This document shows positions 11,180 through 20,016 of a DNA stretch of 64,000 bases, in pieces. The notes under the pieces are model-generated. The model worked only from the letters and a program-made list of their open reading frames with translations, had not been told where the DNA came from and made no database searches. Source of the DNA: Candidatus Reidiella endopervernicosa. Lineage in GTDB: Bacteria; Pseudomonadota; Gammaproteobacteria; GCF-013343005. Made by a program: the position numbers and the translations under genes. The DNA lies in NCBI RefSeq assembly GCF_013343005.1, contig NZ_CP054491.1, forward strand, positions 496,001 through 560,000. Direction: 5' to 3'. How positions within the stretch are numbered: position 1 is the stretch's first letter; each line of letters opens with the position of its first letter.

Positions 11180-12646
11180 ATGACAACTATGGCTCATAAG
11201 GTGAACACGCACTCACCACCCCTGGTAGTCGATTTAGATGGAACACTCACACCAACTGACACACTTCTCGAGTCAATTCTTCTACAGATAAAAGCTTCTC
11301 CATTCACTTTGTTTCTTTTTCCGTTTTGGCTATTACTGGGAAGAGCACACTTTAAGCGAAAAATCGCTAATAACATCACACTCCCAGCAGAATTACTTCC
11401 TTATAATCAAGAACTTTTAAATTACTTAAAACAACAAAAAAGGATAGGGAGAAAGTTAATCCTTGCAACAGCAGCTCATGAGTCCATTGCATCAAAAGTA
11501 TCTGCACACCTAAAAATATTTGATCAAGTATTATCGACAAACCTTAACGTTAATTTAAAAGGTAAAAACAAGCTATCCGCAATAAGAAATGCAGTTGGAA
11601 ACGATTTTTCTTACGCGGGTGACTCACCAGCAGACCTCCCAATTTGGGAATCAGCCAAGACAGCAATTTTTGTAAATCTTAAAAATAAACACAAAGATCA
11701 GCTATCCGAATCGGTCATAATCGAAAGAGAATTCCATATACCTGGCCCCACACTGGTGGCATGGATTAAAGCCATTCGGCTTCACCAGTGGACAAAGAAC
11801 ATTTTACTCTTTATTCCTCTACTTACATCTTTTTCGTTTATAGATGCAGAAAAAAGCGCATCAGCCATCATAGGATTTTTAGCATTTTCTCTTCTTGCAT
11901 CAGGAACATATATATTTAACGATCTTTGGGATATATCTTCTGATCGACAGCATCCAACCAAGAACAACAGGCCATTTGCTAGCGCACAACTATCGATAAT
12001 ATCTGGAATCATTCTAGCTGCCACGTTAGTAACAGCTGGGATAGTTACAGGTAGCTATCTATCATCTGATTTCACCTTAGTACTTATTTTGTATCTTGCT
12101 TTAACCAGCTTATATAGCTTCTTTATCAAAGAGAGTTTTTTATTCGACGCATTCACGCTATCTATTCTATACACCATGAGAATTATTGCTGGGGCAGTGG
12201 CGATCGGTGTCGATACGAGCCCATGGCTCTTAACCTTCTCATTGTTTATTTTTTTTAGTCTGGCATTAGTAAAAAGGTGCTCGGAACTAAAATCGATTCA
12301 AGACACTGACAGGGAACAGATAATTGGGAGATCTTATTGCACAAAAGATTTAGGTGCTATTTTTACACTTGGCGTAGGAACTGCAATTTCATCCGTCATT
12401 ATTTTCGGATTATTTATCCTCTCAGATAACACGCAAGAACGATACCAGTCCCCTCATCTTCTTTGGCTAGCAGTACTAGGGTTATGTTATTGGCTTTCAC
12501 TAATATGGATCAAAACAGCACACGGTGAAATGAATGACGATCCACTCATTTTCGTTTTCAGCAACATAAGAAGCCTGATCACCATTATCTTGATAGCAGC
12601 CATCTTAATAATTTCACACTTCTCGTCAATCGGAGATTTAGTGTAA
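11180..12646 (+). CDS. HAD phosphatase-UbiA prenyltransferase fusion (DPPR synthase-like)
   Basis: Bifunctional integral membrane protein of about 488 residues. The N-terminal ~200 residues are a HAD-superfamily phosphatase with motif I VVDLDGTLTPTD and motif IV YAGDSPADLPIW. The C-terminal ~290 residues are a UbiA-type prenyltransferase with the aspartate-rich motif NDLWDISSDRQHPTKNNRP and multiple membrane helices. Such fusions resemble 5-phosphoribosyl-1-diphosphate:decaprenyl-phosphate transferase plus its phosphatase, making a polyprenyl-linked pentose donor; that substrate is inferred. The start is uncertain: ATG at 11180 or 11189, with longer in-frame starts having no clear ribosome-binding site. 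It heads a cluster with 12652 and 13023 in AT-rich DNA. Confidence 0.82.
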   Translation: MTTMAHKVNTHSPPLVVDLDGTLTPTDTLLESILLQIKASPFTLFLFPFWLLLGRAHFKRKIANNITLPAELLPYNQELLNYLKQQKRIGRKLILATAAHESIASKVSAHLKIFDQVLSTNLNVNLKGKNKLSAIRNAVGNDFSYAGDSPADLPIWESAKTAIFVNLKNKHKDQLSESVIIEREFHIPGPTLVAWIKAIRLHQWTKNILLFIPLLTSFSFIDAEKSASAIIGFLAFSLLASGTYIFNDLWDISSDRQHPTKNNRPFASAQLSIISGIILAATLVTAGIVTGSYLSSDFTLVLILYLALTSLYSFFIKESFLFDAFTLSILYTMRIIAGAVAIGVDTSPWLLTFSLFIFFSLALVKRCSELKSIQDTDREQIIGRSYCTKDLGAIFTLGVGTAISSVIIFGLFILSDNTQERYQSPHLLWLAVLGLCYWLSLIWIKTAHGEMNDDPLIFVFSNIRSLITIILIAAILIISHFSSIGDLV

Positions 12647-12651
12647 AAATA

Positions 12652-12993
12652 TTGTTATTTGCTCTGACAAGTGTAGAAATCTCAGTTTCAGCCCAGTTTT
12701 CATTGAAATCAGGTATCTCAAGGCCATACCCTGAAAACAGCTTTGTAGACGCTTACTCCGTAAAAGGTTTGTTCAGTATATTAACCAATGCGCATATCAT
12801 CATTGTTTTCCAATTATATGCACTCGGGGCAATAATGTGTTTAGGTGCTTTATCGAAATGGAATGTTAGTAAGGCCCACCCTCTTGTGGGAATTGGTTTT
12901 CTATTGCCCTTAGCAACTGGCAACATCTCAGCGAGCAGGTTTATACAGGGAGACCTGTTGGTTTTATTTTTATTTCTATTGGTGTATGGCTAG
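12652..12993 (+). CDS. Small four-helix membrane protein, EamA/SMR-like
   Basis: A 113-residue, very hydrophobic protein with about four membrane helices. The segment SVEISVSAQFSLKSG resembles the first helix of small multidrug-resistance/ArnE-type transporters, which flip polyprenyl-linked sugars. The only start in the right place is TTG at 12652, 5 bases after the preceding stop, suggesting translational coupling. In this setting a flippase or accessory role for the lipid-linked sugar made by the upstream enzyme is a reasonable inference. The family match is by pattern, not by a decisive motif. Confidence 0.6.
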   Translation: MLFALTSVEISVSAQFSLKSGISRPYPENSFVDAYSVKGLFSILTNAHIIIVFQLYALGAIMCLGALSKWNVSKAHPLVGIGFLLPLATGNISASRFIQGDLLVLFLFLLVYG

Positions 12994-13022
12994 TAGCCAA
13001 CAATTAGAGAACATATTTAATT

Positions 13023-14871
13023 ATGAGAACGACACCAAATACCCACGCCATTATTAAGACACTATTTTTCTTATCATGTCTCATTCTAATCGTTATTAGC
13101 ATCTCACATTCATTCACTCGAAATATTGGTATTTACGATGAAGGTTTTGCATTAACAAACGCATGGCGAATAATGAGTGGTGAAATACCTCATGTTGATT
13201 ATTGGGCTGCATACCCTCCTGGAACATCTCTTACTCTAGCAGCATTCTTTTATCTATTTGAGCCTTCTTTAATTATTGCCCGCTTTGTAAACCTTGGTTG
13301 GACAACACTTTTATTAAGCTCGTTTTATCTCACTCTTAGACATTTTACACATTACTGGAAAAGCTTACTCGGCACTGTGCTTGCGTCACTCTGGGTCTCA
13401 TCCAGCTTATATCCATCCTATTCTGCAATTCCTGCTCTTGCGATTATATTCTTCGTTTTATTTATTTATTTTAAAGCCATCAAGTCAGAGACCAATTCAT
13501 TACTCTACCTTGCAGGTTCTGTAGCAGGGATAAGCGTTATTTTTCGACATGATTTTACTGCTTATCTCTTTATTTCTTGCCTGTTTGCATTAACACTACT
13601 TCACTTTACACATTCTCATACAGGCCAGGACAGGTTAATAATCAGGAAGACAGCAACATTCTTGCCGGGGAGTCGCTATTTTTGCGAAAGTTTGTTTTGG
13701 GCATCCAAGCCCAAGCAAACAGCAAAACTAACGCGACCGTTTATGCCTTCGGCGCCCCGACCGTCCTGCGTTCGTTGCGTAATCACCTCTTCGCTGCTCT
13801 ACACAACTCCCTCAGTGACTCTACGCCGACATAAAGCCGCTGCTGCATCTTCTTCGTCGTCCGCTCGCGCTCTCAACTACGAATAGGCAGACGGCGTCGA
13901 CTATCGGGGACTAACCGCCCTCACTTCGCTCTCCATGGCGGTCAGCGACTGTTTTTCTTATCACATCTCTTATATCTCTTTTTCTTCTACTAATGATAAG
14001 TGGTTGGCATAATTTTTATGAGCAAGCCATAAAGTTTCCTGCCACTGGAATGAGAGATCACCGGCTTTTACCTGTTCCAGGATTTCTGGAATTCCCCCAT
14101 CATCTTAAGAAGTGGCTATTAGCGTGGACGGCGCCTATTTTGTGCGTCTTTACTTCCTCATATCTGTACATTTTCAGAAACAAAACAACTCTAATTATAA
14201 AAACAGCTTTATTAATATTGTTATGCATGTCGTTTTTTCTTACCTTTCAAGCACACAGCAGGCTTGATATGACTCACGCCGTTCCATCTATGCTTTTCTC
14301 TATTCTCTTATTAGCAACACTCAGTTCTTCAATAAGTGAACATGAGCTAAAAGTCATTAAATTGATAGATGTGACGCTCTTGACATCATTAATACTGATC
14401 ACCTTATTTCTTTGCTTAGATAGAATAAAAACCAAGAATTCATATAACTGCGCTGTCAATCTCACAGAAAATTCATGTGCCAGAGCTCACCCTTTACAGG
14501 AAGAGGTTGTTGACTACATTTGGGATAACCACTCAAACTCTAACTACATTTTTGTTGGCAACACATATCATGACAAGATATTTATCAATGATGCATCATT
14601 ATACTTCCTCTTAAAAAAGCCAATTCCTGTCATGTGGAATGAGATGCATCCTGGCATCGTAACAACCAGTGAAGTTCAAAAAGAAATAATCGACCAACTC
14701 AATAAAAAAGAGGTAAACATTATAGTTCTATCACAAATGCCTACACCACAAGAAAACAACAAAAGCTCTATGTCCAGCAAAATCCACATACTAGATAGAT
14801 TTATCGCTAAAAACTTCCATGTCATTGCTAAAAACACAAGGTATTCTATTTTAAAACGGACAGTCGATTAA
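13023..14871 (+). pseudogene. Membrane glycosyltransferase (ArnT/GT39-like), split by a 283-bp element
   Basis: The N-terminal half (13023 to about 13664) starts MRTTPNTHAIIKTLFFLSC and has the GT39/GT83-type first loop with acidic pair NIGIYDEGFALTNAW and DYWAAYPPGTS, then several membrane helices. The C-terminal half (about 13948-14871) continues with a membrane helix (VFLITSLISLFLLL) and a long soluble end. Between them lies repeat copy 1, in the same orientation as the gene, which brings in stop codons. Removing 13665-13947 joins FL to TVFLITSL in one frame, giving about 520 residues. Both halves are otherwise open, so the break is recent or the insert is removed at some level. It probably transferred a lipid-linked sugar to the envelope with the two upstream genes. 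Confidence 0.75.
13666..13947 (+). mobile_element. Dispersed ~283-bp element, copy 1
   Basis: Starts CGGGGAGTCGCTATTTTTGC and ends ATGGCGGTCAGCG. Within it are a left hairpin (TCGC/GCGA around TATTTT), a strong stem GTTTG..TTGGGC / GCCCAA..CAAAC at about 13691-13720, and a right-end hairpin CTAACCGCC/GGCGGTCAG. There is no transposase and no conserved reading frame. It differs from copies 2 and 4 at diagnostic positions (CGTCCGCTCG; CCCTCACTTCGCTCTCC) and groups with copy 3. It interrupts a glycosyltransferase in the sense orientation. No target duplication is visible (left flank ATTCTTGC, right flank ACTGTTT). Confidence 0.88.
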
Positions 14872-14906
14872 GCACTATTAATCATCTTAAACAATCATGC
14901 TTAATA

Positions 14907-14936
14907 AAGAATCCGAAGGGCTGTATAGTCGGACGC
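14907..14936 (+). repeat. Short dispersed repeat, first copy
   Basis: The stretch AATCCGAAGGGCTGTATAGT and its flanks match 17587-17616 (AACCCGAAGGGCTGCATGGT) at most positions in the same orientation. It is the edge of a longer repeat that is fuller at 17.4-17.7 kb. It lies just after the broken glycosyltransferase, so the two copies bracket the decayed part of the AT-rich island. Confidence 0.5.
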
Positions 14937-14948
14937 ACCTGAAGATAA

Positions 14949-15014
14949 CCGGGTCAGAGAACAGTTGTTTCTTATATTTGAGAATATTGCTCTCTGATCC
15001 GGTTTTTGACCCGG
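14949..15014. repeat. Imperfect palindrome, REP/terminator-like
   Basis: CCGGGTCAGAGA (14949-14960) pairs with TCTCTGATCCGG (14991-15002) with one mismatch across a 30-base AT-rich loop, and a second partner GACCCGG follows at 15008-15014 before TTTTAA. The form recalls short palindromic elements mobilised by REP-associated (Y1) transposases, or a terminator shared by the convergent genes on either side. No such transposase is in the window. Confidence 0.5.
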
Positions 15015-15037
15015 TTTTAATAGCGCACAAACTCACA

Positions 15038-15931
15038 TTAATGTTCTTCACCGAAATAATCCATTTGAATTAGCCTTGGTGCAGCAATGACTTCAATTAC
15101 ATCAAGTATTTCATATGCAATGTGGACAACCTCACCCTCATATCCACATGAGATATCTTGCTTTAAATTAACCCTCAATGAATCCCCGGCTGAACCATAA
15201 TATCTTTTCTTTGGAACATCGCCAGCCAGTCCGTATTGCGAATTTTAGCTTCAATTGAATGACCTTGATAACGAAGCGCCCATTTTGAATTACCTAGATA
15301 GTCAGGCTTTTTAACTTTTACAACACGAATACCTTCACTCGTTATCACCTCTCGCGTTAGTACTTCACGAATAATTTGGTGTGATATTGCAAGATTTCCA
15401 TTGAATTTCGCATATCCGTATTCAGAACGATATTCTAATGAATCTTCGCTTTCCAAGCGCTTAAGTGACAACTGAATAGTATTTATGTGCGTTAGTAGCT
15501 TTCTTGTTTCTATAGAGCTATAGGCTGGAAGTTGTTTTGCATCTGTTTCTTCTGCAATAGAAATAATCTCTCCCTCCAGCTCGCGAATTTGATCAATACT
15601 CTCGATTCTCTCATTTTCTTTCGCACCACTTTAGAATTTTGTATTTTGCTTTATGGAGAAAGTGACCTATAATATTTCTAATACTCGACTCTTTTAGGGC
15701 ATCGTCAGGTATGTCTTTTACAATATCCCTTATTTTAGCCTTTATTGACCCTGAAACAACATCATCCAAAACCAGAGTTGGCTGATAATAAGGACTAATA
15801 ATTCTTGCAAGATCAGAGTCAGGACTCTGCATGGAATCAATAACATCAGCCATTGCATGAAAAACTCGTGATGGATCACCATCTGCTGGCTTGAAATCCA
15901 AATACAGCTCAAATCCTTCTATGTCCATCAT
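15038..15931 (-). pseudogene. Unrecognised ~297-residue protein broken by two frameshifts
   Basis: The N-terminal part (15931 down to about 15611) begins MMDIEGFELYLDFKPADG and runs to KYKILKWCERK, where a single-base shift at GAAAGAAAATG moves the frame. The middle part continues ENERIESIDQIRELEGE through KRKDIMVQPG-like sequence, where a second shift at GCCGGGGATTC restores a frame ending QMDYFGEEH at 15038. Both shifts are one base missing or added in short A or G runs, so this is either an early pseudogene or an artefact. I do not recognise the family. The protein appears soluble, with a helical middle and a beta-rich C-terminal part. It lies in the AT-rich island beside a decayed HNH gene. 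Confidence 0.55.
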
Positions 15932-15960
15932 AATTCCCTCGTCATTCTAACGATCGGCCT

Positions 15961-16702
15961 TTATTTGATCTTCCGATATATATTCCTAAGAAGTTCTTTT
16001 TCGTTTTCGTCTTTAGCAACTGTTCCTCTCAGAACAACATATGCCATCTCTTTCACATCATCTAAGCTCCTATTTGGAACTCTAATAATATCTTTATAAT
16101 CGTGCCATTTAATACCTTTCTCTTTCAAAATCAATTGAAATGCATATCTGCTCTTATCGCCATAAATTCTAATCGTGTGATGATTATATTTACCTGAAAT
16201 ATATCGCTTTCCTTTTGGGTGCACCCTCACTCCAGTATGTCTCATGAATATATTTACTTACTTGCTTATATGTTTTAACAACCGAACTACTTAATAGCTG
16301 GTCTTCTTGTGTTAAATGCTCAATACATGTACTACCAACGAATCCATACCCAATTTTAGGGTGATAGGTTTGATGAGAGTACCTAATTCCATTTCCACAT
16401 CCTTGACGTTCACATACTCCATCTAGGCCACCTAAATCATCAATTGAAATAAGTGTCCAGCCTCGATTAGGTTCAATTATGTCATGCTCTCTGGCGTGAC
16501 ACCCTTTACACAATGTTCTACAGTCGCTAAGCGGATAATCCCATGGAGCCTTTCCCTCAATATAATGCTCATGGTGTATCTGGAGTATCGTTTCCTGTCC
16601 AGATCGTCCACATTACAAACACTTGAATCCATCCCTTTGTTTCACTTTATTAGAGAACTGCTCCCAGCTTGTATTTGCATAGACTTTCCTTCGTCTACCC
16701 AT
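15961..16702 (-). pseudogene. HNH endonuclease-like gene with nonsense codon and frameshift
   Basis: From the ATG at 16702 the product begins MGRRRKVYANTSWEQF and carries a zinc-bound HNH core: KCL-stop-CG, then QIHHEHYIEGKAPWDYPLSD and CRTLCKGCHAREHD. The TAA at 16613-16615 sits where CLxCG needs any residue, so one substitution (for example AAA to TAA) breaks the gene. The frame then continues as a second domain with another cysteine pair (CERQGCGNGIRYSH) until a single-base shift in the run CCCAAAAGG near 16210, after which KRYISGKYNHHT continues to 15961. The C-terminal domain is not recognised. Two lesions make a real pseudogene likely, though the frameshift alone could be an artefact. 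Confidence 0.65.
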
Positions 16703-18057
16703 TCCTTACAATCTCCATTTTATTCATTTGTAGCTGACGTTTTGTAAGTTCTGTGTGTCAGACTCTATTGATCATAAAGTTTTACACAACTTTGGAGCTT
16801 TCGTGATTGGTCGCCTGTTATCTGGTTCAGCTGCTGGATCACCACCAATTCTGAGTCCTTTGTATAATACCCACCAAGCCCGTAGATGACACATTCCATC
16901 CTCTTTGCACATGCTCTGTAGCAATCTATCTGCAGGATCTCGATATATGTCGTTATCCAGGGTGACTCTCTCATTAATTGGTAGAGCGCATCATGAACAG
17001 AGAACCTCGCATAAAGTCACGCGTATCTATTGTCGGACCTGAAGGACCATCCACGCATAGCCTTTAGATAGAGTCAGCAATCCATCCTTGGTCAGGGTGA
17101 TATACCCAGATGGAGATGAGACATCTTCTTCAGGCCTTATTGTTATCGTAACCTCATATTGTTCTACCAACTGATACTTGTAACCTTTTTATATGATATG
17201 CATTCCATTGCTTTTCCTTTATTTCCATTCGAACGCACGATGATCATGCATGACACCACGAGCACTCACTATTCATGCTTGACCATAACTTGCTTTGGGG
17301 ATGTTTGTTGGGTGTTTGCATCCTGCAAGACTTCTTCCTGTTGTGCGATCACGGCTAGCGCATGATCATTTTTCGTTATGTTGTGTAGCTGAGATTACTC
17401 AAAACTACTGCTGTTGCCAAACGATGGTGTTTACTTACGTCGATGCAGACGAGCATCGCAGTGATTTCAGGATGAAGTGAGCAGCTGTTTGAGCGCAGCG
17501 AGTTTCTGCTCACGCCTGAAATCGTGAGAAGGCCGCTCTCGCACGTCCATGTGCTTCGCGGCACTCGTGCATCCTGCACTTCGCGCAAGGAACCCGAAGG
17601 GCTGCATGGTCGGATGAGTTTCTTTCCACCATTTCTTTCTAAAAGAAATGGGGTTGCTGCCTTACACATAAAGTCAGCCATCAAGACTTAACATGATAGG
17701 GCAGTAATACACGACGGTGCTTCTATTGATGTTTATAGCGACTCAACACACGCGTGGGCACAAACCATACACTTACTCTACGTACCGCAAAATTAGCGGA
17801 TGATAAGTATATATAGGCTTATCGGTGGTGAGGGTACGAGATCGAATGGATCTCCGACCATCTGCTAAATACTGAGATCCAGCGAATCAGCTTGTTTACC
17901 CGGATTTCGTTTCACTACATCCGGGCTACTTTCAATTAACGCGCGGGCTCAAACAGCATGCCCAACCTACGAAAACCACCCACCAATAAAAGGGCACGCC
18001 CCAAAGGGCGCACCCATCACCACCTGGCTGCATTCAGCCAATCAAATCAGAAGCCGA
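16703..18057. other. Gene-poor stretch at the end of the AT-rich island
   Basis: About 1.35 kb with no supportable gene. Short open frames occur on both strands (for example 16765-16974 and 17376-17684) but lack ribosome-binding sites and recognisable domains. The segment 17470-17640 is a more GC-rich patch that holds the fuller copy of the short repeat seen at 14907. Around 17790-17930 there are short direct and inverted segments but no convincing RNA gene. It looks like degraded mobile or accessory DNA between the island and the core gene at 18058. Confidence 0.6.
17587..17616 (+). repeat. Short dispersed repeat, second copy
   Basis: Matches 14907-14936 at most positions in the same orientation (shared CCGAAGGGCTG). 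It is embedded in a GC-richer block (about 17470-17640) followed by a T/C-rich palindrome, CATTTCTTT/AAAGAAATG, at 17629-17650. The block appears to be a decayed repeat unit rather than a gene. Confidence 0.5.
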
Positions 18058-18423
18058 TCAAACCACGCTGCCGAAGCTTTTGTCGGCTGCGCCTGCCGGT
18101 GCCTTCAGGCCCGCCAGTCTGCAACCCTGCGCAATCGGTCCACCTGGGAAGATTGTGTAGAGGTAGTTAAGACCTCCACTGGCATGAAACTCTTCATCAA
18201 GTGCATCGTGCAGGGCGCGTACATTCACCTTGCCGTCGTGCTTGGAGAAGTAGTCCTGTAGTGCGCGAATCGCGTGCCAGTGCTCATCTGAGAGACTAAT
18301 CGCTTCACTGCCTGCCACTTCGACCGCCTCATCACGCGACCAGGTAACCGGAGCGGTCGGGAAATCGGGATCTATGTTCCTTGGGTGTAAAACATCGTGC
18401 ATCGTCTGTAACATCTCTATCAC
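18058..18423 (-). CDS. DsrC/TusE-family sulfur-carrier homologue lacking the terminal cysteine
   Basis: A 121-residue protein of the DsrC family, small carriers that pass sulfur as persulfide or trisulfide in sulfur oxidation and tRNA thiolation. The family fold is evident from DEHWHAIRALQDYF and from LNYLYTIFPGGPIAQGC near the C-terminus. In canonical DsrC two cysteines lie 11 residues apart in the flexible tail, the second being penultimate. Here the first (GGPIAQGCRLAGL) is present but the second position is alanine (KAPAGA), and the tail extends by ADKSFGSVV. The usual sulfur-accepting cysteine is therefore absent. It stands alone beside rhlE. Function may be regulatory or altered. Confidence 0.8.
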   Translation of the reverse strand: MIEMLQTMHDVLHPRNIDPDFPTAPVTWSRDEAVEVAGSEAISLSDEHWHAIRALQDYFSKHDGKVNVRALHDALDEEFHASGGLNYLYTIFPGGPIAQGCRLAGLKAPAGAADKSFGSVV

Positions 18424-18532
18424 CTCCTTATTAGCCGTAGGGCTTTGGTGATAGAAGTGTAGACCAACTATTAGACTCTGCTATTTATAAGTCCTTATAA
18501 ATTAACTGTTTTAGGGTTATTCACCCCCTCTA

Positions 18533-19849
18533 TCAACTTGACCGTGACGCCTGATTGCCACGACCGCGTCCACGACCACCGCCGCCACCGCGTTTCTGAC
18601 CGGAACGGTTGGCAGGGCGATTGCCACCGCCGCCCGCACCACGCCCCTGTCCACGACGCCCCTGATTCTGGTTCTGCCCACGGCGCTTCATGATCGGTTC
18701 TGCCTTGATGGTCGGATCGGGTTCATAACCGTCGATCACCACCTTCGGCAGCTCACGTTTGATCAGACGCTCAATATCACGCAGCAGTTTTAGCTCATCG
18801 ACGCAGACCAGTGACATCGCCTCGCCCTCATTACCGGCACGGCCGGTACGACCGATGCGGTGCACGTAGTCCTCCGGCACGTTGGGCAGTTCGAAGTTGA
18901 CCACGTGGGGGAGCTGGTCGATATCGAGCCCGCGTGCGGCAATATCGGTTGCTACCAGCACACGAACCTCACCACTCTTGAAGTTGGCCAGTGCACGGGT
19001 ACGCGCGCCCTGGCTCTTGTTGCCGTGGATCGCGGCGGAGGTGATGCCATCACGCTCGAGCTGCTGGGAGAGGCGGTTGGCACCGTGTTTGGTGCGGGTG
19101 AAGACCAGCACCTGCTGCCAGTTACCCTCGCCAACCAGCTGCGAGAGCAGCTCGCGCTTACGCTCACGATCGACCGGATGCACGACCTGCTCGACCAGTT
19201 CCGAGGCGGTGTTACGACGCGCCACCTCGATCAGCTCGGGTTTGCGCAGGATGCCGTCGGCGAGGCGTTTGATCTCGGAGGAGAAGGTTGCCGAGAAGAG
19301 CAGGGTCTGGCGGTCCTTAGGTAGCAGGGCGAAAACCTTGCGGATATCGTGAATGAAGCCCATGTCGAGCATGCGATCCGCCTCATCCAGGATCAGGATA
19401 TCGACCTTGGAGAGGTCAACGGTACGCTGACCGGCATGGTCGAGCAGACGCCCCGGTGTTGCCACGAGGATATCGACACCACGACGCAGCTTCTCGATCT
19501 GTGGGTTGATCTTCACCCCACCAAAGATAACGGCACTCCTCAGTGGCAGGTGTTTACCGTAGGTCACCACACTTTCGTGGACCTGTGCGGCCAGCTCTCG
19601 GGTGGGTGTGAGTACCAGCGCACGCACCGGGCGCTGCCCCTTGCCCTGCGCCTCTTCGGTGAGGCGTTGCAGCATCGGCAGGGTGAAACCGGCGGTCTTG
19701 CCGGTGCCGGTCTGTGCGCCAGCCATAATATCTTTGCCAGCGAGAATAATGGGGATGGCCTGCTTCTGCACAGGCGTTGCTTCGGTGTAACCATTTTCGG
19801 TGACCGCACGAACGATTTCGGCCGAGAGACCGAGACTATCAAATGACAT
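18533..19849 (-). CDS. rhlE: DEAD-box RNA helicase RhlE
   Basis: ATP-dependent RNA helicase involved in ribosome assembly and RNA turnover. From the ATG at 19849 the protein begins [16 protein letters not shown] with a Q motif ([14 protein letters not shown]), Walker A ([16 protein letters not shown]), the DEAD box ([14 protein letters not shown]), SAT ([11 protein letters not shown]) and the C-terminal helicase motif [13 protein letters not shown]. About the last 55 residues are a low-complexity Arg/Gly/Gln tail (RGG-like) that binds RNA. An upstream start at 19885 is possible but less likely. The length of 438 residues and the basic tail fit RhlE better than DbpA, SrmB or DeaD. Confidence 0.92.
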   Translation of the reverse strand: MSFDSLGLSAEIVRAVTENGYTEATPVQKQAIPIILAGKDIMAGAQTGTGKTAGFTLPMLQRLTEEAQGKGQRPVRALVLTPTRELAAQVHESVVTYGKHLPLRSAVIFGGVKINPQIEKLRRGVDILVATPGRLLDHAGQRTVDLSKVDILILDEADRMLDMGFIHDIRKVFALLPKDRQTLLFSATFSSEIKRLADGILRKPELIEVARRNTASELVEQVVHPVDRERKRELLSQLVGEGNWQQVLVFTRTKHGANRLSQQLERDGITSAAIHGNKSQGARTRALANFKSGEVRVLVATDIAARGLDIDQLPHVVNFELPNVPEDYVHRIGRTGRAGNEGEAMSLVCVDELKLLRDIERLIKRELPKVVIDGYEPDPTIKAEPIMKRRGQNQNQGRRGQGRGAGGGGNRPANRSGQKRGGGGGRGRGRGNQASRSS

Positions 19850-20016
19850 TTTTTGGATTGCTCCTGATGAGCCTACCCGTCTCAAATCTAAGCGGGCCGG
19901 TCCAGGCTGAATAACTTGGAAAACTTCTAGAATAACCGGATGGTCATGTAGATCGACGCAGACCGGAGTGCGTCGGAGGTGGCGCAGCTTAACAGATTAT
20001 CTACGCCAGTTGGTTT

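Noticed and set aside
13677-13886. Small proteins encoded by the element, ending RALNYE
   Set aside because: Frames are shifted between copies by one-base indels, there is no ribosome-binding site, and composition is Ser/Ala-rich as expected for a chance frame.
13666-13947. The 283-bp element as a group I or group II intron, or an intein
   Set aside because: Two of four copies are antisense to the host gene, there is no recognisable catalytic core, and the length is not a multiple of three.
13905-13947. Right end of the element (CTAACCGCC...GGCGGTCAG) as an integron attC site
   Set aside because: It lacks the RYYYAAC/GTTRRRY core sites, and no integrase or cassette array is present.
16765-16974. 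69-residue open frame on the minus strand
   Set aside because: No ribosome-binding site, no recognisable domain, and it lies in gene-poor DNA; too weak to call.
17376-17684. 102-residue open frame on the minus strand
   Set aside because: Lies over a repeat-like GC-rich block that matches 14907-14936 in part; composition (Ser/Arg/Leu) looks like a chance frame.
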